DNA from: Methanobacterium sp.
GTDB lineage: Archaea > Methanobacteriota > Methanobacteria > Methanobacteriales > Methanobacteriaceae
DNA: 42,748 bases
Assembly (NCBI GenBank): GCA_003151535.1
Contig: PLXT01000078.1
Span: 1 to 42,748, forward strand
Direction: 5' to 3'
This document shows positions 1 through 7,806 of this stretch, in pieces. Below the pieces are notes generated by a model. It was not told the DNA's origin and searched no databases. It was given only the letters and a program-made list of their open reading frames with translations. Within the stretch, counting starts at the first letter, position 1. Each line of letters begins with the position of its first letter. Made by a program: the position numbers and the translations under genes.

Positions 1-1001
1 TTCCATATGCTTATGATATCACTTAGTATTGCGGAGGCAGTTTCAATTGATCCTGCTCCCTTACCAACCACTGTTACATCGTCGGCAAGATCTGTTCTGA
101 GTGTTGCAACATTCAATGTACCATCAACTGCAAAGGGTGATCCTTTTCTCACGAGCCTGGGAGATACTTCCAGATTATCATGGGATGCCACTCCAATTAG
201 TTTAATTAACAAACCTTCCTTTTTAGCAAGTGCTATTGATTCGGGAGTAATTTTAGATATACCCTCAACTTGAACATCTTTTAGACTTACATCCATATTT
301 AAAACTGAATTAGCTAATATAACTATTTTACAAGCTGCATCAATACCTTCCACATCCTGTGTTGGATCAGTCTCAGCTATGCCTAACTCTTGAGCTTCAT
401 TTAATGTTTGGAGATAAGGAGATCCTTCATTTGCCATTCTAGAAAGTATGTAGTTGCATGTTCCATTTAAAATTCCAAGTACAGATGTTATGTTGTTACC
501 TGCAAGTGTTTCGTGTGCAAAGTTTATTATGGGCATTGCACCTCCAACCGAGGCTTCATATTTAAATTGTGCATTGGTTGAATCTGCTGCATTTATGAGT
601 TCACGGAAATTTAGAGAGAGTGGTCCTTTGTTAGATGTTACAACATTTTTACCATCTTTCATTGCTTTTAACAAGTGTGTACGGGCCGGTTCACCATCAT
701 CTATATTGGTTGGTGATACTTCAATAAGACAGTCATAATCAATTTCATCCAACACTTGAATACTTGATATATCCGAAACACCATGTTCAGGGTAATCAGA
801 TATTTTCCCTGTTTTTTCCTTGGTTTCAATGAGCAGTTCAATATCCAGTCCTTCTGGATTGATTGCAGCACCTGATCTGTCGGTTACAGCTACCACGCTG
901 ATATCTAAACCATATTTTTCAATGAGTATCTCTTTTTTCATCGAAACAACCTTTGAAACTCCCTTTCCTACTGCTCCAAAACCGATGATACACAATTTCA
1001 T
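1..1001 (-). CDS. hom: Homoserine dehydrogenase (3' end cut by window edge)
   Basis: Reduces aspartate semialdehyde to homoserine with NAD(P)H, the branch point to methionine and threonine. The translation opens with MKLCIIGFGAVGKGVSKVV, a Rossmann dinucleotide fold of the GxGxVG type, and later contains the homoserine-dehydrogenase signature region around GILNGTCNYILSRM and AETDPTQDVEGID. 333 codons are visible, close to the usual archaeal length of about 335, so only a few residues are missing. The start is supported by TTGGAGGAAATTTT just before ATG. It follows gatC and the ACT-domain gene on the same strand, 85 bp downstream of the latter. Its product is the precursor for the metX/metY genes 35 kb away. 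I see no sulfur-type palindrome in front of it. Confidence 0.93.
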   Translation of the reverse strand, partial: MKLCIIGFGAVGKGVSKVVSMKKEILIEKYGLDISVVAVTDRSGAAINPEGLDIELLIETKEKTGKISDYPEHGVSDISSIQVLDEIDYDCLIEVSPTNIDDGEPARTHLLKAMKDGKNVVTSNKGPLSLNFRELINAADSTNAQFKYEASVGGAMPIINFAHETLAGNNITSVLGILNGTCNYILSRMANEGSPYLQTLNEAQELGIAETDPTQDVEGIDAACKIVILANSVLNMDVSLKDVQVEGISKITPESIALAKKEGLLIKLIGVASHDNLEVSPRLVRKGSPFAVDGTLNVATLRTDLADDVTVVGKGAGSIETASAILSDIISIW

Positions 1002-1086
1002 AAAATTTCCTCCAAATTAAAAGCAGGTTAAATTAGTTCAAAATATTTAAGTAAATTTAACCATGAAACATATTTTATTAATTCCA

Positions 1087-1575
1087 TTAAATTTCATTAA
1101 TTACCAGAAATCCTTTAGATTTCCCATATTCGTTAATGTTTCGCATCAAATCTTTTTTTATTCCATAGTCTGCTTCAATCACAATTCTTGAAACTGATTC
1201 TTCAGGATTGTCAGACATTTTCAAGTTCAGATCAGCAACCCTCACACCATTTATGTTGTTTAGAACCTTGATGGTTTCCTTAAGATCCTTATCAATGATG
1301 TTTCCAACGAGAATAGTTGTTATTTTTTCCTTTTTAACAACACCATCAACTTCAATTATCTGGATATCCATTTCTTCAATGGATTTTAAAACTCTTTTAA
1401 GAGTTTCCCTATCTCCTTCAACACTTATATGAACTGGTATAGTGCCCCTTTCAGTTTTTACATCACGTTGATGTATAACTGCAACAATATTAGCACCTAG
1501 TTTTCCAATTGGATCCAAAACATCTAAAAGTTGTCCCGGAACGTCTAAAAGTTCCAATACAAGATTTAATCTCAT
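1087..1575 (-). CDS. ACT-domain amino-acid-binding protein
   Basis: A 162-residue protein with two tandem ACT-like modules. The first (about residues 1-75) begins with RLNLVLELLDVPGQLLDVL, typical of ACT sensing domains. The second (about 80-162) carries TILVGNIIDKDLKETIKVLN. There is no attached catalytic domain, so it is probably a free-standing allosteric regulator, binding an amino acid such as threonine, methionine or homoserine. It starts one base after the gatC stop codon and is followed by hom, so the three are very likely co-transcribed. Regulation of homoserine dehydrogenase is inferred from this adjacency only; the ligand cannot be read from the sequence. Confidence 0.85.
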   Translation of the reverse strand: MRLNLVLELLDVPGQLLDVLDPIGKLGANIVAVIHQRDVKTERGTIPVHISVEGDRETLKRVLKSIEEMDIQIIEVDGVVKKEKITTILVGNIIDKDLKETIKVLNNINGVRVADLNLKMSDNPEESVSRIVIEADYGIKKDLMRNINEYGKSKGFLVINEI

Positions 1576-1576
1576 A

Positions 1577-1792
1577 TTATCTGACCCATTTTGCTTTATC
1601 AGCTATTATATTACCCTCTTCATCAGTATGTGCATTTCTTAAGATGTTTTCAGGATTTTTCTCTTCTGCAACATCTTCACGTGAAAGGTTAACATTGTCA
1701 ACCATGTAGTGGGTTTCCTCAAGTTCAGGGATGTCCTTGAGAGCTTCTGAAAAGCTTTCCAGTATTTTTTCTGCTTCTTTTTCTATCTTCAA
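1577..1792 (-). CDS. gatC: Asp-tRNA(Asn)/Glu-tRNA(Gln) amidotransferase subunit C
   Basis: A short 71-residue protein matching archaeal GatC, the small stabilising subunit of the GatCAB amidotransferase that converts Asp-tRNA(Asn) to Asn-tRNA(Asn). Recognisable family features are the N-terminal helix (KIEKEAEKILESFSEAL), the central HYMVDNVNLSREDV stretch and the C-terminal NAHTDEEGNIIADKAKWVR. Bacterial GatC is about 95 residues, so this is the short archaeal form. The gene is directly upstream of the ACT-domain gene with one intervening base, and GATGT-rich sequence lies before the ATG. Other gat genes are not in this window. The next gene upstream is asparagine synthetase, so two asparagine routes sit side by side. 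Confidence 0.85.
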   Translation of the reverse strand: MKIEKEAEKILESFSEALKDIPELEETHYMVDNVNLSREDVAEEKNPENILRNAHTDEEGNIIADKAKWVR

Positions 1793-1923
1793 ATTACATC
1801 ACCCTCTGTATAAATATTAATCTATTTATAATGTATATTATTATCACACTATTAGTGTATTATTCTTAATTTGAATTTATATTTAAATAATTTAACTTTT
1901 AATTGTATGTTATAATTATGATT

Positions 1924-3492
1924 TTAATTTTTATAGAATGCTTCCAGTTTATTTTTATAGTTTTCATCCCTTAAAACCTTCTTCACAAGTATCTTATGTA
2001 TACCAGAACCGTACTGTGCAGCTTTTTTAGGCCTTCTCACAATTTCGGCGGGGACACCAATATCCGATGCAATTTCTCTTAGAATACATTTACGAAGATT
2101 TTCACTGCCATTATCCAATTTATATTTAATTGGAACATTAAGGGCCATCTCAACAAGTTCTGGATCGAGATAGGGTACCCTTAACTCTACATTGTTGGCC
2201 ATTGTAACAGCATCGTCTCGCTGGAGGTTTACGTGATACAAGTTTTTAACATCTTTAACAAGATCTTCCTGTACCCCCTCACCATTATCGAAGTACGATT
2301 GGATGTATCGATGGTAGCCCGCAAAGATCTCATCGGCACCCTGACCAGACATCACAACTTTAATACCATCTGAATGTGCCATCTCTGATGCTACGTATGA
2401 TGGCATACCCACGCCCAATTTCATGATATTGTACTCTTCAATAGCATTTAACACAAGTTCAGTGTATATTTTTACATCGTTAACTTCTAATGTTCTAATC
2501 TTCAATGGTAAATCCATATCAGCTGCAGTTCTTTTAGCAAAATTTATATCGCTTGATGTTTCATGTCCTGCAGTGTAAAGAGTTGTATCTACTCCTATAT
2601 CATCGGATATTTTAGCGATTATAGTGCTGTCTACACCGCCTGAAAAAATAATTCCAACTCCAGAAAGCCCATTAGTCCTTTTCTCAACAGAACCGATTAA
2701 TAATTCTTTAATTTCATTTTTAAGCTCTAATTTATCTGTATCTGAACTAATGTTTAAATTAGTATAGATTTTATCTGATTTATCCTCAATTATCCTTGAA
2801 CCATTAGCTAGGGTGTTGGTATAAAAATCCATATATTTTTTGGAGATATTTAAATTTGGGCTTTGCCTGTTTTCAATCTTAAGGGGTACGCCGTTGTACA
2901 ACAGATGATCTGGTGGTAGTGTGTGGGCATGTGTTAATCCTATAGACCAAAGTGCCTTTCTTTCAGAGGCATATGCACTTATCCCTCTTAAATCATCATG
3001 ACCATAATAAAGTGGTTTAACACCCAGTTGGTCTCTTACAACTATACAGTCCTTACCATCGTAAATAGCAAATGAATAGTCCCCATCCAGATAGTCTAAA
3101 GAATTTTTAACGGCATTAAGAAGGGATCCATTGTAAAATCTGTTAACAAGACTTATAATAACTTCACAGTCAGAATCAGTACTATAATTATCATCAAGAC
3201 AATTTTTAATCTTTCTATAATTGTATATTTCGGCATTAGCCACTAAAACTAGGTTATGCTTTTCAATGGGCTGTGAAACTTCGGTTCCAACAATTGAAAG
3301 TAGGTTATGACCCATTCCAAATGAACCATTGGGTGTTGTTAAATTTTGTAAATTATCGTGGATAGTTTTCCCATCAACAAATGCTCCTGATCCATCAGGA
3401 CCTCGGTGTTTAATTGATTTTAACATTTTTAACAGGTCATTGCCCACATTATGGTCTTTTTTTTTGGTTTTAATGCCTGCTATCCCGCACAT
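1924..3492 (-). CDS. asnB: Asparagine synthetase, glutamine-hydrolysing
   Basis: Converts aspartate, glutamine and ATP to asparagine and glutamate. The protein starts MCGIAGIK with Cys2 as the class II glutaminase nucleophile. RHRGPDGSG-type and NAEIYNYRKI segments complete the N-terminal Ntn-hydrolase domain (about residues 1-200). The synthetase domain carries the PP-loop FSGGVDSTI (about residue 283) and SGQGADEIFAGYHRY, then VPYLDPELVEMALNVP. At 522 residues it is slightly short of the bacterial enzyme (about 550) but complete. AGGAACAG precedes the ATG. It lies alone, 131 bp upstream of gatC and 199 bp downstream of the regulator gene, and has its own AT-rich promoter region. Confidence 0.93.
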   Translation of the reverse strand: MCGIAGIKTKKKDHNVGNDLLKMLKSIKHRGPDGSGAFVDGKTIHDNLQNLTTPNGSFGMGHNLLSIVGTEVSQPIEKHNLVLVANAEIYNYRKIKNCLDDNYSTDSDCEVIISLVNRFYNGSLLNAVKNSLDYLDGDYSFAIYDGKDCIVVRDQLGVKPLYYGHDDLRGISAYASERKALWSIGLTHAHTLPPDHLLYNGVPLKIENRQSPNLNISKKYMDFYTNTLANGSRIIEDKSDKIYTNLNISSDTDKLELKNEIKELLIGSVEKRTNGLSGVGIIFSGGVDSTIIAKISDDIGVDTTLYTAGHETSSDINFAKRTAADMDLPLKIRTLEVNDVKIYTELVLNAIEEYNIMKLGVGMPSYVASEMAHSDGIKVVMSGQGADEIFAGYHRYIQSYFDNGEGVQEDLVKDVKNLYHVNLQRDDAVTMANNVELRVPYLDPELVEMALNVPIKYKLDNGSENLRKCILREIASDIGVPAEIVRRPKKAAQYGSGIHKILVKKVLRDENYKNKLEAFYKN

Positions 3493-3690
3493 AATTCTGT
3501 TCCTGGTTAAAATTTTTAATTTATTGTAGTTGATGTGTTGTTATATTTTCATCAAGATATTTAGTTGATGTTTATAATTTTATATTCTGTATAATTAATT
3601 TATAATATATTCATATTTCTAATATCAATAAAAAAAGTTGGAATTCTGATATAAATTAGTTTTAAGACTATTTAATAGATGATATATAAT

Positions 3691-4080
3691 TTATGGTTCA
3701 GTATGGTGGTCTGCGTTTGAACCCATACATGCATTGCAGTTAACCGAGATATTGTCCTTTTCTTTATGCAGCTGACATACTACATCGTCTGTTTTAATTT
3801 TTCGACACAGATCACAAATTCTTGAGATGATATCGCTTTGTTTGAGTTGTCCATCCTTTAGATCAATTGCAAATTGTCTAATTAACATTTGAATATCGTC
3901 TGTAAACTTAATACCGTGGCCTCTTTTGTCACTTATATATTGGGATACAGCGGGTTGGGTTATGTCGAGTAATTCTGAAATTTCCTTCTGTTTCATTCCC
4001 AGATTTAGAAGCTCTTTAGCCAGTTCTGATCTAATACTAGGAATTACGTACCATACAACTATTTCACACGGGGGTCTCAT
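3691..4080 (-). CDS. COG2522-type HTH transcriptional regulator, cysteine-rich
   Basis: A 129-residue protein of the archaeal family starting MRPPCEIVVWYVIPSIR. The conserved Pro-Pro-Cys-Glu start leads into a helix-turn-helix (SELAKELLNLGMKQKEISELLDITQPAVSQYISDKRGH, split helices at about residues 20-55). The C-terminal part holds CDLCRKI, VVCQLH and CNACMG, giving seven cysteines in all including Cys5. These could bind a metal or an iron-sulfur cluster, an inference from spacing. I chose the ATG at 4080, preceded by GTGTGATT, over a GTG three codons earlier. A near-perfect copy of the sulfur-regulon palindrome lies 148 bp upstream. Its position next to cysE and cysK makes it my leading candidate for the regulator of that regulon, unproven. 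Confidence 0.75.
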   Translation of the reverse strand: MRPPCEIVVWYVIPSIRSELAKELLNLGMKQKEISELLDITQPAVSQYISDKRGHGIKFTDDIQMLIRQFAIDLKDGQLKQSDIISRICDLCRKIKTDDVVCQLHKEKDNISVNCNACMGSNADHHTEP

Positions 4081-4227
4081 TTTAATCACACTTTTTTTTA
4101 ATTTGTTAGTTTTACAAGAATAATTAAATAATATTCGATAAATCTATTCATGAAATTTTTTATATAGTAAATGATTATTGTAATTTATTTATTACACATA
4201 ATAAGATGACATATGTACAGTTCAGTA

Positions 4228-4243
4228 TATAACAATTGATATA
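4228..4243. promoter_or_regulatory. TATAAC-N4-GTTATA-like palindrome before the COG2522 regulator gene
   Basis: TATAACAATTGATATA matches the shared palindrome at 11 of the 12 arm positions. It lies 148 bp upstream of the regulator's ATG and about 107 bp beyond the cysE stop. If functional it would allow autoregulation, but the long distance from the start codon makes this copy less certain than the others. Confidence 0.45.
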
Positions 4244-4349
4244 TTATTAATTTTTTGTTATAATATTTTCATTTGTATTATCCTGAAAAAATAAGATATT
4301 CGTTTGCTTATGATTTATCAGTTAATTTAATTAAATTGGAATGGTCAGT

Positions 4350-5063
4350 TTAAATTCCTGCCCCTTCCGAGAAGATTTCTTCTATTTCTGATTTTTTGGT
4401 TAGGAAACCATTGATCTTTATTATATCTGTGCTGATTCCAAGGTCTTTAATTTCCTTTTCTAGTTCATCTTGACGTTGCAGTATGAGTCTTATTATTTCT
4501 GCTACTGGATCTGGTAATTGACCATGATCTAGATCTATTGCACATTTACGGGATTCTTGAACAATTCTTCCAGGTATTCCAACTACTGTTGACCCTGGAG
4601 GTGCGGGTTTTAGAACTACAGATCCTGCACCAATCTTGCAGCAGTCACCAATCTTTATATTACCAATTATCTTTGCACCAGAGCCTATTACAACACCATT
4701 TCCAATTGTAGGGTGTCTTTTCTTCCTTTCAAGACTTGTACCACCTAAAACAACTCCCTGATAAATTAAGACATCTTCCCCTATTTCTGCTGTTTCACCA
4801 ACTACAACACCCATACCATGATCTATTAAGACTCTTTTGCCGATTTTGGCTCCTGGATGTATCTCAACACCAGTTAAAAACCTGTTAATAGTAGAAATGA
4901 AACGCCCCCACAATATGTGATTGCGTGTCCAGAACCAATTGGCAAGTCTGTGAAGCCATATTGCATGAAGTCCTGGTGAGCATATAATAACTTCCAGTGT
5001 ACTTCTAGCAGCAGGATCCCTTGCAAATACCGTTTGTATGTCTTCTCTTATCCTTTCAAACAT
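4350..5063 (-). CDS. cysE: Serine O-acetyltransferase
   Basis: Makes O-acetylserine from serine and acetyl-CoA, the acceptor for cysteine synthase. The 237-residue protein has the N-terminal helical region with CSPGLHAIWLHRLANWFW, then left-handed beta-helix hexapeptide repeats containing DHGMGVVVGETAEIG and VLGGTSLERKKRHPTIGNG, the signature of the SAT family. The length is like short bacterial EpsC/CysE forms. GGTGATTGA before the ATG is a good ribosome binding site. It lies 135 bp downstream of cysK on the same strand and probably shares its transcript. The C-terminal end (GAGI) has an isoleucine terminus, as in SAT tails that dock into the cysteine synthase active site; complex formation here is inferred. 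Confidence 0.95.
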   Translation of the reverse strand: MFERIREDIQTVFARDPAARSTLEVIICSPGLHAIWLHRLANWFWTRNHILWGRFISTINRFLTGVEIHPGAKIGKRVLIDHGMGVVVGETAEIGEDVLIYQGVVLGGTSLERKKRHPTIGNGVVIGSGAKIIGNIKIGDCCKIGAGSVVLKPAPPGSTVVGIPGRIVQESRKCAIDLDHGQLPDPVAEIIRLILQRQDELEKEIKDLGISTDIIKINGFLTKKSEIEEIFSEGAGI

Positions 5064-5198
5064 TCAATCACCGTTTTATGATACTTTAAAAATAAATTAA
5101 ATATGAATAAATATAGTTATAAAAGCATTATATAGTTTATTTATATTATTGCTTTTATATTATTTACTCATTTAATTTCACTTTTAGTATCAAATAAT

Positions 5199-6188
5199 TT
5201 AGTTGGTAAAATCTGAGGATTCTGCTGTTGTTTTGAATATATCTTCGAAAACCCAATCCATACTAAGGTACCTTTCCCCTGTATCTGGTAAGATCACAAC
5301 TATAAGTTTCCCCTCATTTTCGTCTTTTTTAGCTAATTGAAGTGCTGCATAAACTGCTGCTCCTGAAGATATGCCTGCTAATATTCCTTCTTCCTTTGCG
5401 AGTCTAAGTAGGGTTTTTGCTGCATTTTCATCGGAAACTTGTATTATTTCATCTATAATATCTGTTTGAAGTACGTCTGGTACAAAACCGGGTCCTATTC
5501 CCTGTATTTTGTGTGGTCCTGGACTACCACCTGAAAGTACAGGGGATGTTGTTGGTTCTACTGCCACAGCTTTAATTTCGGGTTTGAGTTCTTTAAGTGC
5601 TTGACTTACACCTGTTATAGTACCACCAGTTCCAACTCCTGCAACTAGGATATCTATTTTTCCATCTGTATCTCTCCAAATTTCAGGAGCTGTAGTTTCC
5701 CTGTGTATTTTAGGGTTGGCTAAATTTTTAAACTGTTGGGGCATTACTGCTCCAGGAATTTCTGCTGCAAGCTCTTCTGCCTTGGCTACTGCTCCCTTCA
5801 TTCCATTTGCTCCGGGTGTTAATACTATTTCTGCTCCTAGCAGTGCCAAAAGTTTTCTCCTTTCAATTGACATGGTATCCGGCATTGTGAGGATAAGTTT
5901 GTAACCTCTAGCTGCAGCAACAAATGCCAGGGCAATTCCAGTGTTTCCACTTGTAGGTTCTATTAGAATTGTATCTGCATTGATAGCTCCTGCTTTTTCT
6001 CCTGCTTCTATCATAGCAACTCCAATTCTGTCCTTTACGCTTGAGAGTGGGTTGAAAGATTCAAGTTTAACTACTACTTCAGCTTTTGAGCCTTCGGTTA
6101 ATTTGTTTAACCTTACTAAAGGAGTATTCCCTATAGTTTCGGTTATATCTTTTGCTATTCCCCTTGTTAATTCCGGTATTTTGACCAT
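5199..6188 (-). CDS. cysK: Cysteine synthase (O-acetylserine sulfhydrylase)
   Basis: PLP enzyme joining O-acetylserine and sulfide to form cysteine. The sequence shows ITETIGNTPLVRLN near the N terminus, the PLP lysine in NPLSSVKDRIG (about residue 53), the substrate loop EPTSGNTGIALAF, the phosphate-binding GVGTGGTITG and the C-terminal GISSGAAVYAAL and VVILPDTGERYLS. At 329 residues it has normal CysK length. I chose the ATG at 6188 because AAGGTGA sits directly before it; the GTG nine bases upstream is part of that binding site. Two overlapping sulfur-regulon palindromes lie 45-74 bp upstream, and cysE follows. Many methanogens lack this bacterial-type pathway, so it may be an acquired module. 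Confidence 0.96.
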   Translation of the reverse strand: MVKIPELTRGIAKDITETIGNTPLVRLNKLTEGSKAEVVVKLESFNPLSSVKDRIGVAMIEAGEKAGAINADTILIEPTSGNTGIALAFVAAARGYKLILTMPDTMSIERRKLLALLGAEIVLTPGANGMKGAVAKAEELAAEIPGAVMPQQFKNLANPKIHRETTAPEIWRDTDGKIDILVAGVGTGGTITGVSQALKELKPEIKAVAVEPTTSPVLSGGSPGPHKIQGIGPGFVPDVLQTDIIDEIIQVSDENAAKTLLRLAKEEGILAGISSGAAVYAALQLAKKDENEGKLIVVILPDTGERYLSMDWVFEDIFKTTAESSDFTN

Positions 6189-6232
6189 TTTTTTCACCTT
6201 CTTTGTTATCTAATTTACCATTTTAAAATATA

Positions 6233-6262
6233 TATAACTATCGTTATATAACAATTGTTATA
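6233..6262. promoter_or_regulatory. Tandem overlapping TATAAC-N4-GTTATA operators of cysK
   Basis: Two 16-bp palindromes share two bases: TATAACTATCGTTATA at 6233-6248 and TATAACAATTGTTATA at 6247-6262, centred 14 bp apart. On the minus strand the distal copy merges with the likely TATA box (TTTTATAAC), so a bound protein would block promoter entry. Both copies have perfect 6-bp arms. Confidence 0.75.
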
Positions 6263-6392
6263 AAATTGTTTATCCTTAATAAAACTTTTGTTTAAAAAAC
6301 CTCTAAATTTAATAATAAATTGCTCACCTCTAACTCGGGATAAATTTCAATTTATACCTTCTTATATTCAATTATAGTTAAGTACTAAAAGT

Positions 6393-6414
6393 TTTACACT
6401 ATCCAACGTGTAAA
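6393..6414 (-). terminator. Hairpin downstream of the nifH-like gene
   Basis: Perfect 7-bp arms TTTACAC and GTGTAAA flank an 8-base loop. Read on the minus strand the structure is followed by ACTTTTAG. It lies 179 bp past the nifH-like stop and 205 bp before cysK, and could end or attenuate transcription between the nitrogenase-like operon and cysK. A protein-binding dyad is the alternative. Confidence 0.4.
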
Positions 6415-6592
6415 CCATGTAAAAAGTGGTTTTAAGTTAGTATAGAGATAATATCACAGGATTCATCATTTCAATAAGTTTAATAAATTACGTTCTTATC
6501 TATAATTAAAAAATAAATAAGTTAAACATATTTTAATATCCAATTGAATGTTTGAATAATTAAACATATAAATTTTTTAAATTAATTTATCT

Positions 6593-7471
6593 CTACACAC
6601 CACCGCCATTGCTTTGTATCCCCTCTTGTGCTATTTTCTCTTCTTTAATCAAGTTGCTAACCCATGATGATGCCCAGTCTGACAGGTCCTGTGCTTCAAA
6701 TGGTTTTGGAATATAAGCATCTTTGTTTGCTATGACATTTCTTGCCAGTTGTCTATATACCTCAGCCTGTTGAGAATCCGGAGCCCCCTCAATAGTTGTT
6801 ACACCATCAAGTTCACACATTGTAACTGTAGTGGATCTTGGAATGAACTCAATTACATTTGTTTCAGTTTTTTCACTGAAATCGTTTATCATGTCCCTGT
6901 GGGATAGTTTGCCGATGGAATTTCCAATTATGCCTCCAAGCAAAGCACCTCCACTTCCTGAATACTTTAATATTCCTTTAAAAAGGTTATTAACAGCGTA
7001 TATTGCCATATAATCAGATGATGTTACTGTGTACACTTGTTCAGCAATTCCTTGTCTTATTGGCATTGCAAACCCGCCACAAACAACATCACCAAGTACA
7101 TCGTAAATAACAATGTCTGGATCGTAGTTATCTATTATTCCGTTATTGTCGAGTAGTTCAATAGCTGCTATAATTCCACGTCCCGCACAACCAACACCTG
7201 GTTCTGGACCTCCCGCTTCAACACAGTACACTCCATTGTAACCTTCGTGTATAAGATTATTTAGGTCGTTTGAACCGCTTCTGACTGTATCCATAACAGT
7301 TGGTATTGGTTTCCCCTTTCTTAGTGTGTTTGTAGAATCGTTTTTTGGGTCGCACCCAACTTGCATTACACTGTATCCCAGATCTGATAATGCTGCGCTG
7401 AGATTGGAAGTTGTTGTTGATTTTCCAATTCCTCCCTTTCCATATATTGCTATTTGTTTTCTTTTGCTCAT
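6593..7471 (-). CDS. Nitrogenase reductase-like iron protein (NifH/MarH type)
   Basis: ATP-dependent electron donor for a nitrogenase-like catalytic component. The 292-residue protein has the P-loop GKGGIGKSTTTSNL near residue 11, the switch region GCDPKNDST, and both cysteines that bridge the 4Fe-4S cluster of a NifH dimer: GVGCAGRGI (about residue 95) and DVVCGGFAMP (about 130). The start has AGAGGT six bases before ATG. It follows the K-like gene by 335 bp containing an inverted repeat. Full-length NifH sequence alone cannot separate nitrogenase from nitrogenase-like systems, so function rests on the neighbouring D- and K-like genes. It differs from the F430 enzyme CfbC by having a two-subunit partner beside it. 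Confidence 0.85.
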   Translation of the reverse strand: MSKRKQIAIYGKGGIGKSTTTSNLSAALSDLGYSVMQVGCDPKNDSTNTLRKGKPIPTVMDTVRSGSNDLNNLIHEGYNGVYCVEAGGPEPGVGCAGRGIIAAIELLDNNGIIDNYDPDIVIYDVLGDVVCGGFAMPIRQGIAEQVYTVTSSDYMAIYAVNNLFKGILKYSGSGGALLGGIIGNSIGKLSHRDMINDFSEKTETNVIEFIPRSTTVTMCELDGVTTIEGAPDSQQAEVYRQLARNVIANKDAYIPKPFEAQDLSDWASSWVSNLIKEEKIAQEGIQSNGGGV

Positions 7472-7613
7472 CTAAAAACCTCTTTAATTTTACTTTTATT
7501 CTTCTATTTGGACCATTATAATCTTTTAATGATTTTAAAATCTCATTACAATCTGATGGATCCATCAGCATTTCTAATAATTACTACAATTATAGTCAAA
7601 TTTGTGTGATAAC

Positions 7614-7719
7614 GTATGAGATGATATCCTTAATCTCTATGGCTATAGTATGATTTTGTGATAGGAGTTTTAATGGCAGTTAAAATTTTTTCCATCTAAT
7701 CTTAAGGGTCATCTCATAC
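7614..7719. repeat. Long inverted repeat between the K-like and H-like genes
   Basis: GTATGAGATGA at 7614-7624 pairs perfectly with TCATCTCATAC at 7709-7719. After a small internal loop, CCTTAA at 7628-7633 pairs with TTAAGG at 7702-7707. The predicted stem is about 17 bp with a loop of some 68 bases. It lies in the 335-bp gap inside the nitrogenase-like operon and may be an RNA-processing or attenuation element that sets reductase level, or a small mobile-element remnant. Confidence 0.6.
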
Positions 7720-7806
7720 AATTATTACGGTGATAAATGATATTTTGATATTATTTACATATTGACAATTAATTTACCTCCGATTTTATGTTTTGTTGTT
7801 AATTTT

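Noticed and set aside
3691..4080. Thiamine-type or NrpR-type regulator.
   Set aside because: The sequence lacks the NrpR domain and any ligand domain; only the HTH and cysteine-rich tail are visible.
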